Positions 1 to 10,556 of a DNA stretch of 64,000 bases are shown here, in pieces. The position numbers were made by a program, and so were the translations under genes. Where the stretch lies: NCBI RefSeq assembly GCF_905147365.1, contig NC_056423.1, forward strand, positions 10,520,501 to 10,584,500. Reading direction: 5' to 3'. The notes under the pieces were generated by a model. It did no database searches and was not told where the DNA came from. It saw only the letters and a program-made list of their open reading frames with translations. This stretch comes from Aricia agestis (lineage: Eukaryota > Arthropoda > Insecta > Lepidoptera > Lycaenidae). Positions within the stretch are counted from its first letter, which is position 1. Each line of letters opens with the position of its first letter.

Positions 1-76
1 GTTAGAACTAAACAGGAATGATAATAATTAAACGGTAATTAAGCTTTGGACAAACCCTAATAAAGACATTTTCACA

Positions 77-612
77 GGTGATTCCGGTCACCCTCAACGG
101 CCATGGTTGATGACACTTTATTTAGACCCGCCTCCAAATTCAATGAAGAAAGTCTACAATGTAGCTCACATATCCACAAGAACTGTCATCGAGAATACTT
201 TTCGGCGTTTGAAGAATAGCGCTATCTACACAGGGATAGGACTTTAAACTATCAACTAGAAAAATGTGCACAAATTATTTTAGCATGTTGTGTGTTACAC
301 AACATTGCACTCAAAATATACAACATTCCGGATACTGAGGATGTTATCCTCAGTATCCGGAATGTTGTATATTGCAAAAAAAATAACATCACTGTAGGAA
401 CACAAGGTATTTTAGTAAAATAAATTATAGATATTATGTATGAGTATGTGGAGTTAATTAAGAAAGTTTAAATTAATGCGTGTTTACGCCAGACTTGCAG
501 AACCATTTGAACAAGATGAGCTGGTGTTTGAAAATGAATTAACCAATAATGTATTACTCAAGGGGCACACAATACGGAATCAACTGGCAAGAAGACTTTC
601 CCAAAGACGATA
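77..612 (+). pseudogene. PIF/Harbinger (HARBI1-like) transposase, C-terminal exon, broken
   Basis: The reading frame opens right after a TTTTCACAG acceptor and gives GDSGHPQRPWLMTLYLDP, the usual GDSGYPL-x-PWLLTP block of the DDE_4 nuclease domain. TRTVIENTFRRLKN and, after a frameshift near 235-262, CAQIILACCVLHNIAL follow, matching the family's VIER-x-FG-x-LK and ACA-VLHN motifs. A 28-bp inverted repeat interrupts it at 315-373. A second stretch at about 479-612 (ending KGHTIRNQLARRLSQRR then stop) looks like the family's C-terminal tail. The catalytic N-terminal exons are absent. Harbinger transposases cut and paste DNA with 3-bp target duplications; this copy cannot be active. The assignment is by motif recognition. 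Confidence 0.8.
315..373. repeat. 28-bp perfect inverted repeat, 3-nt loop
   Basis: Arms 315-342 and 346-373 are exact reverse complements around GTT. It interrupts the Harbinger C-terminal reading frame, so it arose after coding function was lost or ended it. Confidence 0.95.
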
Positions 613-986
613 ATTAATTAAAATAATAAAATATTTTCCATATAATGTTATCCTTTAATAATCCCATCCAAAATATAAATCCCATTTTTTATGGTGTTTA
701 ATTGTTTATAATTTTTATTTTAAGTTTAATTGTTTTTAACTTTTAGAATTTTTTATAGACTACGTAAATATTTTTTTAGCACAATGATATAACATGATTC
801 CGGACAGAATGAGTCCAGCCATAATAGGATGATGACACTAACTAAGAATAACTGAAATAACGATTTATAATAATTTTATATGTTTGACTGGTTCCTATTT
901 AAACACTGGTTTTTGTTAAAAATATGTAAATTGTTTATGGTAACATCAAATAAGCAAACTAGTATAATCTATATTTTTCTGTCTTT
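374..986. other. AT-rich stretch, mostly unassigned
   Basis: Apart from the Harbinger tail ending at 612, this is AT-rich sequence with no reading frame or repeat I recognise. Upstream LTR sequence of the copia fragment may start somewhere in it. Confidence 0.4.
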
Positions 987-1083
987 TGTTACACTTCCGG
1001 TCTCTGTACAATGCAGGTCACGTTTTTAATAAAGAAGTGAGTTCAACTTTCACAGAAATACGTTGTTTTATTAGGTTATGGAC
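987..1083 (+). other. Putative end of a copia LTR with primer-binding site
   Basis: GGTTATGGACTCAG at 1073-1086 resembles the GGTTATGGGCCCAG primer-binding site of Drosophila copia, which lies directly after the 5' LTR and pairs with a fragment of initiator tRNA-Met. An AATAAA signal at about 1028 fits an LTR. The LTR start at 987 (TGTTACAC) is only a guess, because no second LTR exists here for comparison. Confidence 0.35.
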
Positions 1084-1206
1084 TCAGTATACGCTCATTA
1101 GGGATTAATTCAGTTAATTCAATGAGTAGTTTACCTAGCATAGAAAAAAGCATCAAGTTTTGCATAAAAATTGTGTTTCGTATAAAACAGTGGAAAATTT
1201 TGCAAG

Positions 1207-1995
1207 ATGGCTTCGACCGCGTTCCTGACTAACGTGCCAAAGTTAAAAGGGCGCGATAATTATCACGAATGGGCGTTTGCAGCAGAGAACCTGTTAGCCT
1301 TGGAAGGTACAGCTAACTACATAAAGCAGGAATGTGCCGAAGACGCAGCTGCAGAAGATGCAAAAGCAAAAGCCAAGTTAATTTTGACGATCGACCCGTC
1401 ATTATACGTCCACATCAAGGACTTTTCAACTACAAAGAATTTGTGGCAGAAATTACAAACTATGTTCGACGACTCCGGATTCTCGCGAAGGATTACTTTA
1501 TTACGAAATTTAATGTCAATTCGTCTAGACAACTGCGACTCAATGACGAATTATGTGACGCAAATCATGGAAACCGCTCAGAAACTGTCCGGAACTGGTT
1601 TTTCTGTTAATGACGAGTGGATTGGGTGCTTAATGCTAGCGGGATTGCCGGAAAAATACTTCCCAATGATCATGGCGATAGAACATTCGGGAATCGCCAT
1701 TACAGGTGACGTAGTGAAGACAAAGTTGATTGACCTTGCAGCCAATGACGATTCCGAGCAAGGAAATGCTTTTTTGAGCAGAGGGCAGCACAATCGACAA
1801 AAGGTTGGCAGCAGTGCCAAAAATGACAGCTCAAATAATCATGGCGGCGGATTGTCAATGTCAGAGTCAGGACCAACGAAGAAAAACATAAAATGTTATC
1901 GTTGCAAACGGGTTGGCTTTAGAATCCTGCGGCACGAATTTTTGCGTAATTGTGGGTTTTATCAATTGCTAATAATCTCTACAAACCTCTCCTAG
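1207..1995 (+). pseudogene. Ty1/copia retrotransposon Gag (UBN2-type), truncated
   Basis: The ORF of 262 codons starts MASTAFLTNVPKLKGRDNY and carries the copia gag pattern: PKLKGRDNYHEWAFAAENLL near residues 11-30, LWQKLQTMFDDSGF near 78-91, and LAGLPEKYFPMIMAIE near 145-160. A zinc-knuckle start (CYRCKRVGF) is at about residue 232, but the following GH-x4-C is lost and the frame runs into unrelated sequence. Gag packages the element RNA. No protease, integrase or RT follows, so this is a 5' fragment. It is clearly related to the gag at 12237 (same NLL-x-LEG and DDSGF blocks) but is a different element. The start codon follows a leader that begins with a copia-type primer site. Confidence 0.85.
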
Positions 1996-2248
1996 CTGCT
2001 TTTTGCGCGGAAATGCGTAGTTTTTGAAAAATTTAGATTTAAAAGTTTGGAGGTTAGATATCGAAAAACAACAACAATTAGGCTGTTAGGAGAAGAAAGA
2101 GACAACAAATGTCGAAACATAAGTAAAATTCATAGTGTCATCACGCTCTAACATCTTGATATGTCAACTTGTCAACGTCAAATGAAGGAAAGAAGTCATT
2201 TAACCGAGGGGTAATCTACTCCATTCCCCTATCGCTTGCGTTTGTGGA
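1996..2248. other. Short unassigned stretch
   Basis: Nothing recognisable on either strand between the copia gag remnant and the next ORF. Confidence 0.4.
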
Positions 2249-2731
2249 ATGTTCGATGCGACTTTTTTCTTTCATTATATTCGACTTTTACGACGACTCG
2301 GCTTGTTTTTTGGACCTTGGATTTGCACAACGTTGACCCCTGCATGTTATATCGGACCCTTGAATAGCCTACTGTTGACCCCTGCGTGTTTACCTGGACC
2401 TGAATTGCCGAGCGGATCTTTTTTTGTTGCCTTTCTACCTGCGGCGCACAATACGATGGACGACAACCCCCACCCGTCGACGAGTTCAGCGTCACTTGAG
2501 TCGCCTTCGCCTGATGAGGACGTTGCCGTTATAGAGTTATACGGGGATTACGTGCAGAGACGTTTATACGCAAGTGAAATTGGTGCCATGTGTAATATTA
2601 GCAAACTCGTGCGTGAACTATCAAGTCGGGAGCAATGCGTCCAATTTGCTATTGAGAATGGACTTATTCCACATGAAAAGTTGTGTCGTGTACATAGTTT
2701 ATTTTTTTATAACCACCCAGATCGAATCTGA
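2249..2731 (+). pseudogene. Possible N-terminus of a Merlin/IS1016-like transposase, truncated
   Basis: This 160-codon ORF has two parts. The first about 68 residues are hydrophobic and contain an imperfect duplication (TLTPACYIGPLN / LLTPACLPGPE). From MDDNPHPSTSSAS onward it looks like a normal acidic protein. Residues of the form LVRELSSREQCVQFAIENGL followed by EKLC resemble the N-terminus of Merlin-type (ISXO2/DDE_Tnp_IS1595) transposases, where such a stretch precedes a Cys-rich knuckle. After LCRVH the frame runs into the 59-bp tandem array (NHPDRI then stop), so the catalytic domain is missing. The family call is from memory of the motif and is tentative. A short unrelated host ORF is the alternative. 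Confidence 0.35.
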
Positions 2732-3080
2732 GGGCGGAGGCTAGGTAGGTTTAAGTTTATTTTTTTTATAACCACCCAGATCGAATCTGAGGGCGGAAGC
2801 TAGGTAGGTTCAAGTTTATTTTTTTTATAACCACCCAGATTGAATCTGAGGGCGGAGGCTAGGTAGGTTTAAGTTTATTTTTTTTATAACCACCCAGATC
2901 GAATCTGAGGGCGGAAGCTAGGTAGGTTCAAGTTTATTTTTTTTAATAACCACCCAGATCGAATCTGATGGCAGAAGCTAGGTAGGTTCAAGTTCATTTT
3001 TTTTTAACCACCCAGATCGAATCTGAGGGCGGAAGCTAGGTAGGTTCAAGTTTATTTTTTTTATAACCACCCAAATTAGT
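2711..3080. repeat. Tandem array, about 59-bp unit, six full copies plus a partial
   Basis: Unit starts (AACCACCC) are at 2711, 2770, 2829, 2888, 2948, 3006 and 3065, giving spacings of 59, 59, 59, 60, 58 and 59. Each unit has a conserved half (CCACCCAGATCGAATCTGAG, GCTAGGTAGGTT) and a T-tract of 7-9. Two unit types occur: type A (GGAGGC with TTTAAG) in units 1 and 3, and type B (GGAAGC with TTCAAG) in units 2, 4 and 6. Unit 5 is a B-like variant with extra changes. Confidence 0.95.
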
Positions 3081-3367
3081 TTTTAAATTACTAGCGATAT
3101 TATATTAATTTTAGTAAAAATAAAAATGAAAAACATGTCAATCCACCATGTTAGATCGAACACCAATCAGAAGTGCGTGACGTCAGTCTTTCGTAAACAA
3201 TGTAGTCTATGCATCTGTCATTCATTTTGTCGTACAGTCGCTAAGTTATTTCGCGCCGGAGAGTAATTTGTATTCTGTGTTTCGCGCTCTCTCTGTAATA
3301 AAATTTGTTCATCATAATATTCCTGGTAAAACTTGATAAAACAATAACAATAAGATGTGCAATAGTC

Positions 3368-5185
3368 ATGGAACAAGGATTCATCAAGGCAAATAGTTCA
3401 AACTTGCCAAAAATTGATTTGTTGATGCTAGCAGAATTTTTTTCAACGAATAATGAGTTTTGCTCGGCTGAATTTCGCAATGTGAAAACCTCTATGTAAG
3501 TATTGTTTAATAAATCTATTATATTATATCATATACTCGTATGTACAGTAATAGTACCCCGCTTTACGCGACCCCGTTTTGCGCGGTTTCACTATAACGC
3601 GAATGTATCCCTCACGAAAAGCGGGGTATTACTGTATTATACTTACAAAATATGTAAAATTTACCATCAAATTAGCTAGTGTTAGCGGATGTCAATGGAC
3701 AAGCTACATGATATTATATTTATTTATTTAAATCGGTATATTATGTTAGTCACTATATATAATTTTAATAAGTGATTATTATATTTTAAATATTAATAAG
3801 TAAGGTACTTGATTTTGACAATTAGTTAGTTATAAATGGGCGGGAGGATTATTTACTTCCGTTATAACTTCCTAAAATATGAGAACCACATTAATTAATA
3901 TTTAGAATTATGTACTTAACTTATTTTTAGCCATTCTTAATTTTAATGTATTTCTTTATGATTTTGCTATATTTGAATTGTCAACGGAAGTTCGTTTCTT
4001 TTGTGTAAAATGGTATAAAAGCCAGCCATATTGCATTGATTGTTTCATTCCGTAATTAACTTTCAGACATGTAAGGTGAAACTCTGCTCGAATAAATATC
4101 GCTCAATGTATAATTCAAGACTTTTACTATACTCTAACACTAGGTTAACAATTTTACTGTTTGTTTTTATTTTAAGGTTATGTCATATCAATAACCTAGT
4201 TTTTATTATTGTTTTAGATCCTCAAGACCGTCATACGGCGATGACGCTGTGAGCTACGTGCAGCTAAAACGTGAAGGGAAACTGTGTGTAGTGAAGTGTA
4301 AAATTTGTCCTGAACACAAAGTTCATGCCAAATAGTATGGTGTCACATTAATAGTGGATGAAGAGGAAGAAGCTGTTATTTCCATAGAATGTAAGGACTG
4401 TGTAGCTTCTCAAGGAGGCTGCAAGCACTCTATAGCATTCCTTGTGCGGATCCACCGAAGTAGTGAAGAGCCATCCTTTACTGCCATGGAATGTTATTGG
4501 AAAAAATCGAAACTGTCCAAGGTTGGAACTAGTTTGAAATTCATGACAACAAAAGAGATGTTAAAGGGTGCAATTACCTTACCACCAAACAGCAGTTTTA
4601 GAAAAATTTTTGGATATATGGAAAAAACGAACAATTGATGGCTGTGAGCTTTTAATCTATCAGCCTGATTATAATTACAACGGTGTACAATGTCTGTCTA
4701 TGTATCAGCTTTTGCTGAAGTACAAGGAAACATCAAGTAAGACATTCTTGGACAAGTTAGTTGTGTCTAATGAAATTATTGCTGAAGTAGAAAAACAGAC
4801 CAGAGACCAGCACCAAAACAGCCTCTGGCATGAACTGCGTTACGGCAGAATCACAGCTTCTCGAGCATTCGAATTCAGCCGCTGTAAAACAAGTGATGGG
4901 ACCCTAATAGCACTAATAATGGGAGGTAGGATCCCAGATACCCCGGCCATGAAGCATGGTAGGTTATTAGAAGACGAAGTGAGAAAAACTGTCAGTAACA
5001 AACTAGGCAAGAAAATTTCAAAGTGTGGGCTCATGCTGTCGAAAGAGTACCCAATGTTAGCAGCACCACCAGATGGGATTTGTGAGGATCACATTATTGA
5101 AATCAAGTGTCCCACAAGCACAAAAACTTATAAAAACTATATTAAAAATGGCTAACCTACTGAAATACTCATTAGTCATGAGTTA
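3368..5185 (+). pseudogene. Two-exon SWIM zinc-finger / YqaJ-like nuclease gene, decayed
   Basis: Exon 1 (3368-3495) starts MEQGFIKANSS and ends at a GTAAGT donor. Exon 2 begins at 4218 after TTTTAG. Joining them keeps frame and gives KTSISSRPSYGDDAVSYVQL, so the intron (3496-4217) looks real. Exon 2 holds a SWIM-type finger (CKDC-x7-CKH, about 4393-4434) and, further on, the YqaJ viral-recombinase/exonuclease motifs WHELRYGRITASRAFE, KHGRLLEDEV and APPDGICEDHIIEIKCP (E-x-K catalytic signature). Damage: an in-frame TAG at 4333-4335, a frameshift in the A/T-rich run near 4605, and a TAA at 5153-5155 after which PTE-like similarity seems to continue briefly. SWIM plus YqaJ proteins are repeated in many invertebrate genomes and are suspected mobile-element passengers; the biochemical role is inferred from the fold. 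Confidence 0.7.
3544..3636. mobile_element. Small TIR element (pogo/Tigger-like MITE) in the intron
   Basis: CAGTAATAGTACCCCGCTTT at 3546 and its near reverse complement AAAGCGGGGTATTACTG ending at 3634 are flanked by TA on both sides (3544-3545, 3635-3636). CAGTA...CCCCG ends with TA duplication are typical of pogo-type Tc1/mariner relatives. No coding capacity. Confidence 0.7.
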
Positions 5186-6200
5186 AGACAAAACAGCTGA
5201 TCGCAGGGCCGCGCGCGCGGTATTTGGCGCGGGAGCCGGCCCGGGGTTTCATGATTCATCGGCGGCGGGCGATAATATCGCGCATTTTCTGCACGCATTA
5301 TACATTGCGTGTTGAATATTTTGACTATTTTAAAAACTGGCGATTACATGAAAATTTCTTGCACCAATGGATATATCTCATGCCCTATAATAACCCCACG
5401 AAGTTATCGGAAGCGGTCTTTTGACACTCTGTATAACCAGTCATTAAATAAAAATCTACAATCGTAAAACCAAATAATTAAAGCATGAATCAAAAAATTC
5501 GAGACGTAAAAATGTCCGCTTGCCTGTATTTTTGCACCGACGTATGATAACTTCAAAACGCGGCGGCCGGTGGGCAACTCACTTGTCGCAAATTGTTCGC
5601 CGATGTCACCCGAACTTATAACATTGAACATCTTACCGTATCGTCATTTAATTTAGTAGTTATAGACTTGTTAATACTTACCCCTGTTAAATCTGGCCCC
5701 CCTCTCCCCTACATATTTCATTAGCTTTTTTAAGATATATTGTGACACAAAATAAACAGGACTCGGAATATTATTAGATGTGCGATGACTCATGCTCGCG
5801 CCCCGCTCGGCTATAGTTGTAAAAACGTACGAGAGGGACAGCGATATCCTTATCTCTCTGTTGCACTCGTGTGCAGGATAGGAAGCCCATTATTCGCGCG
5901 TTAGGCTCACAGCCTTACTGGGCTCGCTACCTGTTACGGGGTTTTATAATATCTATGGACTATTAAATACTCAAGAGATTTGCCGGAAAATGTGAAAGCT
6001 ATTACACTGGTCTGCAATGAAATCCTCCTTTAAAAAATTATACTATAAATGTGAAAATTTTAATGCTATTCCCGTTGGCCGATTTTTTCTATCACGTCTA
6101 GATTTTTCAATATGAATTTTTTTTAATTTCATAAATTTAGTTCTTTTTTTAAATTTTTTTGTATGTCAAAAATAAGAACAGTATATATACACACAAAATA
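5186..6200. other. Non-coding stretch with a GC-rich patch
   Basis: A CpG-rich patch (about 5205-5280, GGCCGCGCGCGCGG) is followed by AT-rich sequence and a second CpG-bearing stretch at about 5790-5940. I see no supported gene here, and the short ORFs have no recognisable motif. Confidence 0.4.
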
Positions 6201-6235
6201 AGTTTTAGCGAGTTGTAAAAGAAAGAAAGAAAGTA

Positions 6236-6721
6236 TTGAAAGTGCAGGCTATCTCATATCTCAAAACAAAATTTCCTCGAATCAGTGACGCGAAATTGAA
6301 AGAAGGAATTTTTGTAGGTCCACAGATACGCGAGCTTATGACAGATGAAGCATTTAATTCCAAGTTAAACAGAGCAGAAAAAAGAGCTTGGGTGGCTTTT
6401 GTAAGAGTGTGTCATAACTTTCTCGGGAATACAAAAGCTGAAAACTACCGACAAATCATTCGAGAGCTTCTTTCTGCTTATAAAGCTTTAGGATGCAATA
6501 TGTCGCTCAAAATTCATTTTTTGGACTCGCAAGTAGATTTCTTTCCTGAAAATCTTGGAGCCGTATCAGATGAGCATGTTGAAAGGTTTCATCAGGATAT
6601 TATGCAAATTGAAAAACGCTACAATGGGAAATGGTCAGCAGCAATGCTTGCTGATTTCTGTTGGTCGATCCACCGAGAAACTCCAATGGAAACAATGAAA
6701 AGAAAACAAACGACCAAGTAA
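6236..6721 (+). pseudogene. C-terminal fragment of a repeat-family protein (many copies in arthropods), function unknown
   Basis: The 161-codon frame has no ATG at its start (it opens with TTG), so it is an exon or a truncated copy. It carries a block I recognise as recurring in many copies in arthropod and cnidarian genomes: FLGNTKAENYRQII, MSLKIHFLDSQVDFFPENLG, SDEHVERFHQDI and EKRYNGKW. The frame ends normally at TAA (6719-6721), and a TGAATAAA-type poly(A) signal lies near 6866. High copy number suggests it travels with a transposon, but I cannot name the element. The Asp/Glu/His-rich block could be part of an RNase-H-like nuclease; that is inference only. Confidence 0.55.
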
Positions 6722-6989
6722 CTTCAATCTTTTCACCATAATACGATAACTTACTGATATTTTTAGTATTTGTGACTGTAAAATTATCTTTTTTCACTGT
6801 AAAACTTGGATCGTAATGATTTTTCACTTTTTTATTATTTTTGTTATTTTGATAATATCATTTTTTGAATAAATGAACTGATATAAAAAAAATCTATGTG
6901 CTATAATTATTTGCATGACAAATTCCTTGTTTAGACCATAAAATATGATGAATTCATGCATGAAAACAATTAGGAGAAAAAAAAAAAAT

Positions 6990-7490
6990 TTTTTTGCAGA
7001 CCAGTGTTATTGACCCTGTTATTCAAAGAAACGCATTCTTTGGCCATCGTGAAAACGTGCTACGTTAGTAATGTTATACGACGAGAGAGGCCACGTGCGA
7101 CAGCTTGCTGTAGAGCGAATCAAAAACGCCAGGCTTTCGGCTTCCACCAGTCAAATCCAGACTTTAAAACCTCCACCTAAAAACTTCTTTGCTGATGATT
7201 ATATCGACCTGTTGTCGTAAAAAAATAACTTTTACTCTTCCGCCGATTCTTTCAAAACATTGTAATGAGGAAATTCAAGAAATGGCTCTACAAAACCAAG
7301 TGCCACGATTTGACTACCCTTGCCACAATTGGCAAAGATAGTCAAACCGTTTGAAATATTTGAATCTAGTCACAGAGGCTTCTCAGAGGATCATAGGTGA
7401 ATCGGCGAGGGACGTTTTAATAAGAAACTCTTTGAAGTGTCGCGCAGATATGCCGGAGCTCGAAAGAAAAAATCAGTTAAAAATTCCATA
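6990..7490 (+). pseudogene. Second orphan repeat-family protein fragment, multiple frames
   Basis: Read across frames, pieces match another family found in many copies in arthropods: DPVIQRNAFFGHRENVL, then YDERGHVRQLAVERIKNAR, KNFFADDYIDLL, and finally LVTEASQRIIGESARDVLIR near 7365-7420. Stops and at least two frameshifts separate them. The order matches the family's C-terminal region. It sits directly downstream of the fragment at 6236-6721; whether they belonged to one element is unclear. No catalytic assignment is offered. Confidence 0.45.
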
Positions 7491-9290
7491 AAAATAAAAT
7501 AATGTGCATATTAATGAAATAATAGTATATTTTTCTATGAAAATTTTATTTTTTTGATAATTGCTTTAAAGTGTTGTTTCATTATTAATTCTACACAATA
7601 AAGATGACTATAAGTCATGGGAATTAGTTGTAATAGCTATCAGACGGATAAGTGAAAATTCTTGTATGGTAGCATTTTTGACGACTGGTAGAGAGCTCAG
7701 GCCAGTATTTTTTTTTTAGATCTAATTATACTATTAGAATCTCCATGCGAAACGGCAACTTTTTCCACCTCTTGGGTAATTAAATTCGAAAAAAAACAAA
7801 ATTTCACACTTCATTGACCCACCCTAATACGCAGGTATGTGGTGATAATACAAGCCATTACTTCTAGGGAAAAAAAAAGATGTGCTTAAATTTAAGAGTA
7901 TACAAAAATTACTCCTTAAATATGTTGAACGTGTCGTCTACTGGTCACAAGTTACTGATCTACGGAGGGGACATAATCTCCAAATTTTTGTCAATTTGCA
8001 TTCTTTCGGAGGGAAGTCGACTTCTGAAAGTCGAAACAAAGATTTTAGAAGATTTAGAGTTCAATTCAAGGAAGAAAAACAGGCAAGCTTTTAACGAAGA
8101 TATCCCGAACATTCTTCTTGCTTCATTGGATCCTGTTTTTTTTATTTAAATAACACCAAGTCTGGATAGCCATAAACAGCCCGCGTACTTTGGACTTTGG
8201 AGAAACTTTAAGTTTAAGTAAAGTTCAGAGAACTCCAATTGAGTTCTTAGATGTGATGGAAAATATAGAGACTAGTTCCGAAACCTTGACTTCCAAAAAG
8301 GAGCAATGAAAAGGAATCTTTTGAGAAGAAAAACAAAGACAATTTTATTGTATTTACTCTAAAGTCGACGAGTCTAAATTGATCATTTACATCTAAATTA
8401 TTGATTATGTATTTAGATCTAAATTCGAAAAAAAAAAAAGGAAATTGGCTGCTCCAGTATTGAGTCATACAGTTGAAGCTGGAATGATAGCAAACATTTT
8501 AGAAGGTATGATTAGAAATAAATTAGCTATTCTTTAGAATTTTGAGTGTATAGGTTTTTCCTAGCCTTACAGCCGTACCCCAGCTGCTGCCGTCGTCGCC
8601 CAGTGTCTCGTGCCCGGGCGCGGAACCGTCGGCGCTGGCGCCAGCGAGGCAAGCACGTCGCCGGCGCAGCGGGCTTTTGCTACGGACCGATGTATTAACT
8701 TGGTGAGATCCAACCAAAAAAGTAGATCGAGCTAAATCTATAAACAATTTCAACTCGCACATAGACCAAATCGGATCTAGCGAGACAGGCGTTTCTCAGA
8801 TCGGACTCTGAACGGCGCGCTTTCAAACAAGAAGCTGAACGAGAAAGATTTAGTCGTGTCGTAAACCGCATAGGGTTAGAGTTAGTAATTCAGGAAAGAT
8901 GAATAGATTTATTTCATCAAGTTTTAAGGCAAGGCTGTCCCTGAATTAGCAGGTCGATATCTCTCAGTACAAATATCGACGTTAAGGACATTAAAATAAC
9001 ATTCATATCAGCGCGCCTTGTATGGGGCGGTTACGACGCTCGCAGCGTTGTTGATAGGGCGAAATAGGAGAAAATTGTACATGTTATTTTATTTTTTTAA
9101 TGACCGAATCATTTATTAAAAATCTATTCGATTATTTTGCTAGAATTATAAAAAAGCTATCCTTTTTGTAAAAAAAAAAATCATATCATTGTCATTAAAA
9201 ATTACGAGATGTTCGAATTTTAAGTGTATTTTTATGGTGATATTTTTAGTTTAGTTGTTTAATTTTTAATTTAATCAAGGAAGCGGAAAA
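7491..9290. other. Largely unassigned region with a GC-rich island
   Basis: Mostly AT-rich with short unconvincing ORFs at 7880-8149. A CpG-rich island at about 8575-8690 resembles an exon or promoter fragment but shows no motif I recognise. From about 8763 to 8900 a plus-strand frame (TKSDLARQAFLRSD, then RAFKQEAERERFSRVVNRIG) is open and Arg/Glu-rich; I cannot place it. Confidence 0.35.
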
Positions 9291-9294
9291 AATC

Positions 9295-10425
9295 TTACAG
9301 AAGCTCGGACGAGCCAAGAGCTAAGTCTAGGCTAGAAATGCTGGAGGAAAAAGTAGATAGGTTGTGTGAGGCACTTTTATCTAAAAAGGATAAATCAATA
9401 TCATCCTGTAGCCGACCTTCAGACGACGAGGAATCTGAGATAGAAATAAATGTAGGAGAAGCACTGTCGCCGACGCCAGATGAGTGGCACATGTATCCCC
9501 AAGCTTCTCTGAAGAGGACGGTCCTGAACCTGGTTTAGATTTTCTGCCCATGGTTAAGGAGGCTGAACCCTCTATTCCTGCTCCATTGGAGAGCATTGAG
9601 AGAGAAGGCATAATGTGCCAAAGATTTGGCTCAGAAACTTGGGCTTATCCCAAGTTATCCCAAGAAACTTGGGATAAGGTGAGGTACAAAGAGGTGGAAA
9701 AACACTTGCACGCAGCACCAGTCTTTAGCGCCCTCAAAGTAAATACAGAGCTTGTCAGTCTCGGAATACAGTCGTTGAGTTTCCTCACCAAACAGGACCA
9801 CATGCTAGGTACGATTTCCCATGGGCTCTTGTGCTAGCGTAAAGCATTATCCGAGGGCCTTAAGAGTCTCGCAAAGAAGTTTCCTGAAACATCTGAGGAC
9901 GTGAAGCTACTTCTTAATGCAGATTCACAGTTCAGACAGACGTCCGACAACCTGCTCCAATACGTATGTGCACACAAAGCGGAAACTATTGAAATGAGGT
10001 GTAAGATTTCAAGGTCAAGGACGAAGCCATGAATCAGGCACTCCATCATATACCACCGTCGCTAACCCACCTTTTTGAGGGGAAGCAGTTGACGGAGTTT
10101 TTTTCGAGATAATGGAGGTGTCAGAAAGGTTTTCCCCCTCTTTCCGAGTTGGGACTAGCCAGAGGAGGCCCTTTCAAAGCACAACAAAGATCTTATGAGC
10201 CATCAAAATCTAGGCGAGCCTCATAGCGTAACCAACCCTCCATGCGAGTCGCTCAAACAGGTCAAAAAAGACCTCAGACTGGAAGAAAGAAGCCCATTAA
10301 GACGGACAAAACCCAACTTCGTCGTTACTGATGGAAGAAAATTGGGGCTCCCGATTGTGTTCTAAAAATCATTATGGGTTACAGCATCCCTTTTATTCGA
10401 AAACCGCCCATAGTACCTGTAAGAA
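9295..10425 (+). pseudogene. DIRS-like retrotransposon gag and start of the next ORF, broken
   Basis: Coding traces run from an acidic N-terminus (MLEEKVDRLCEALLSKKDK at 9338) through a frameshift near 9490 to DFLPMVKEAEPSIPAP, VRYKEVEKHLHAAPVFSALK and LGTISHGLL, then an in-frame TAG at 9835-9837, then KALSEGLKSLAKKFPETSED and TSDNLLQYVCAHKAETIE. A Gln/Arg-rich basic tail follows, then GAPDCVLKIIMGYSIPF at 10345-10395, the kind of GAP-x-x-L-x-I-I-x-GY-x-IPF segment that begins the RT ORF in DIRS/Pat-like elements. The element stops at about 10425, joined to LINE sequence. Family assignment is moderate. Confidence 0.55.
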
Positions 10426-10556
10426 AGACCCTTCTGAAGACTGTACGATTCGCACGCTTCTATAAAGTCAAGCTCAAACATCCGCCAGCTCCTTGGTTGA
10501 CTTCTGAAATTCGAGATGCGATGAGGCGTAGGGACCGTGCTTATAGGAGGTTAATA
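10408..10556 (+). pseudogene. Jockey-like LINE, C-terminal part of the endonuclease region (5' piece)
   Basis: The frame reads KTVRFARFYKVKLKHPPAPW, LTSEIRDAMRRRDRAYRRL, the linker between endonuclease and reverse transcriptase in jockey-clade non-LTR elements (HPPAPWL-T-x-x-IR...RD-x-AY-x-R). It is fused upstream to a DIRS-like remnant and interrupted downstream by a SINE-like repeat. The same element resumes at about 10890. Confidence 0.7.

Noticed and set aside
2718..3060. CRISPR-like array of regularly spaced repeats at 2711-3080
   Set aside because: The whole 59-bp unit is repeated with no unique spacers, and the context is insect nuclear DNA. It is a simple tandem array.
8523..8762. 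Minus-strand ORF over a GC-rich island as another MICU exon
   Set aside because: It lacks any MICU motif (no HFFGKKG or second EF-hand) and no matching splice phase was found.
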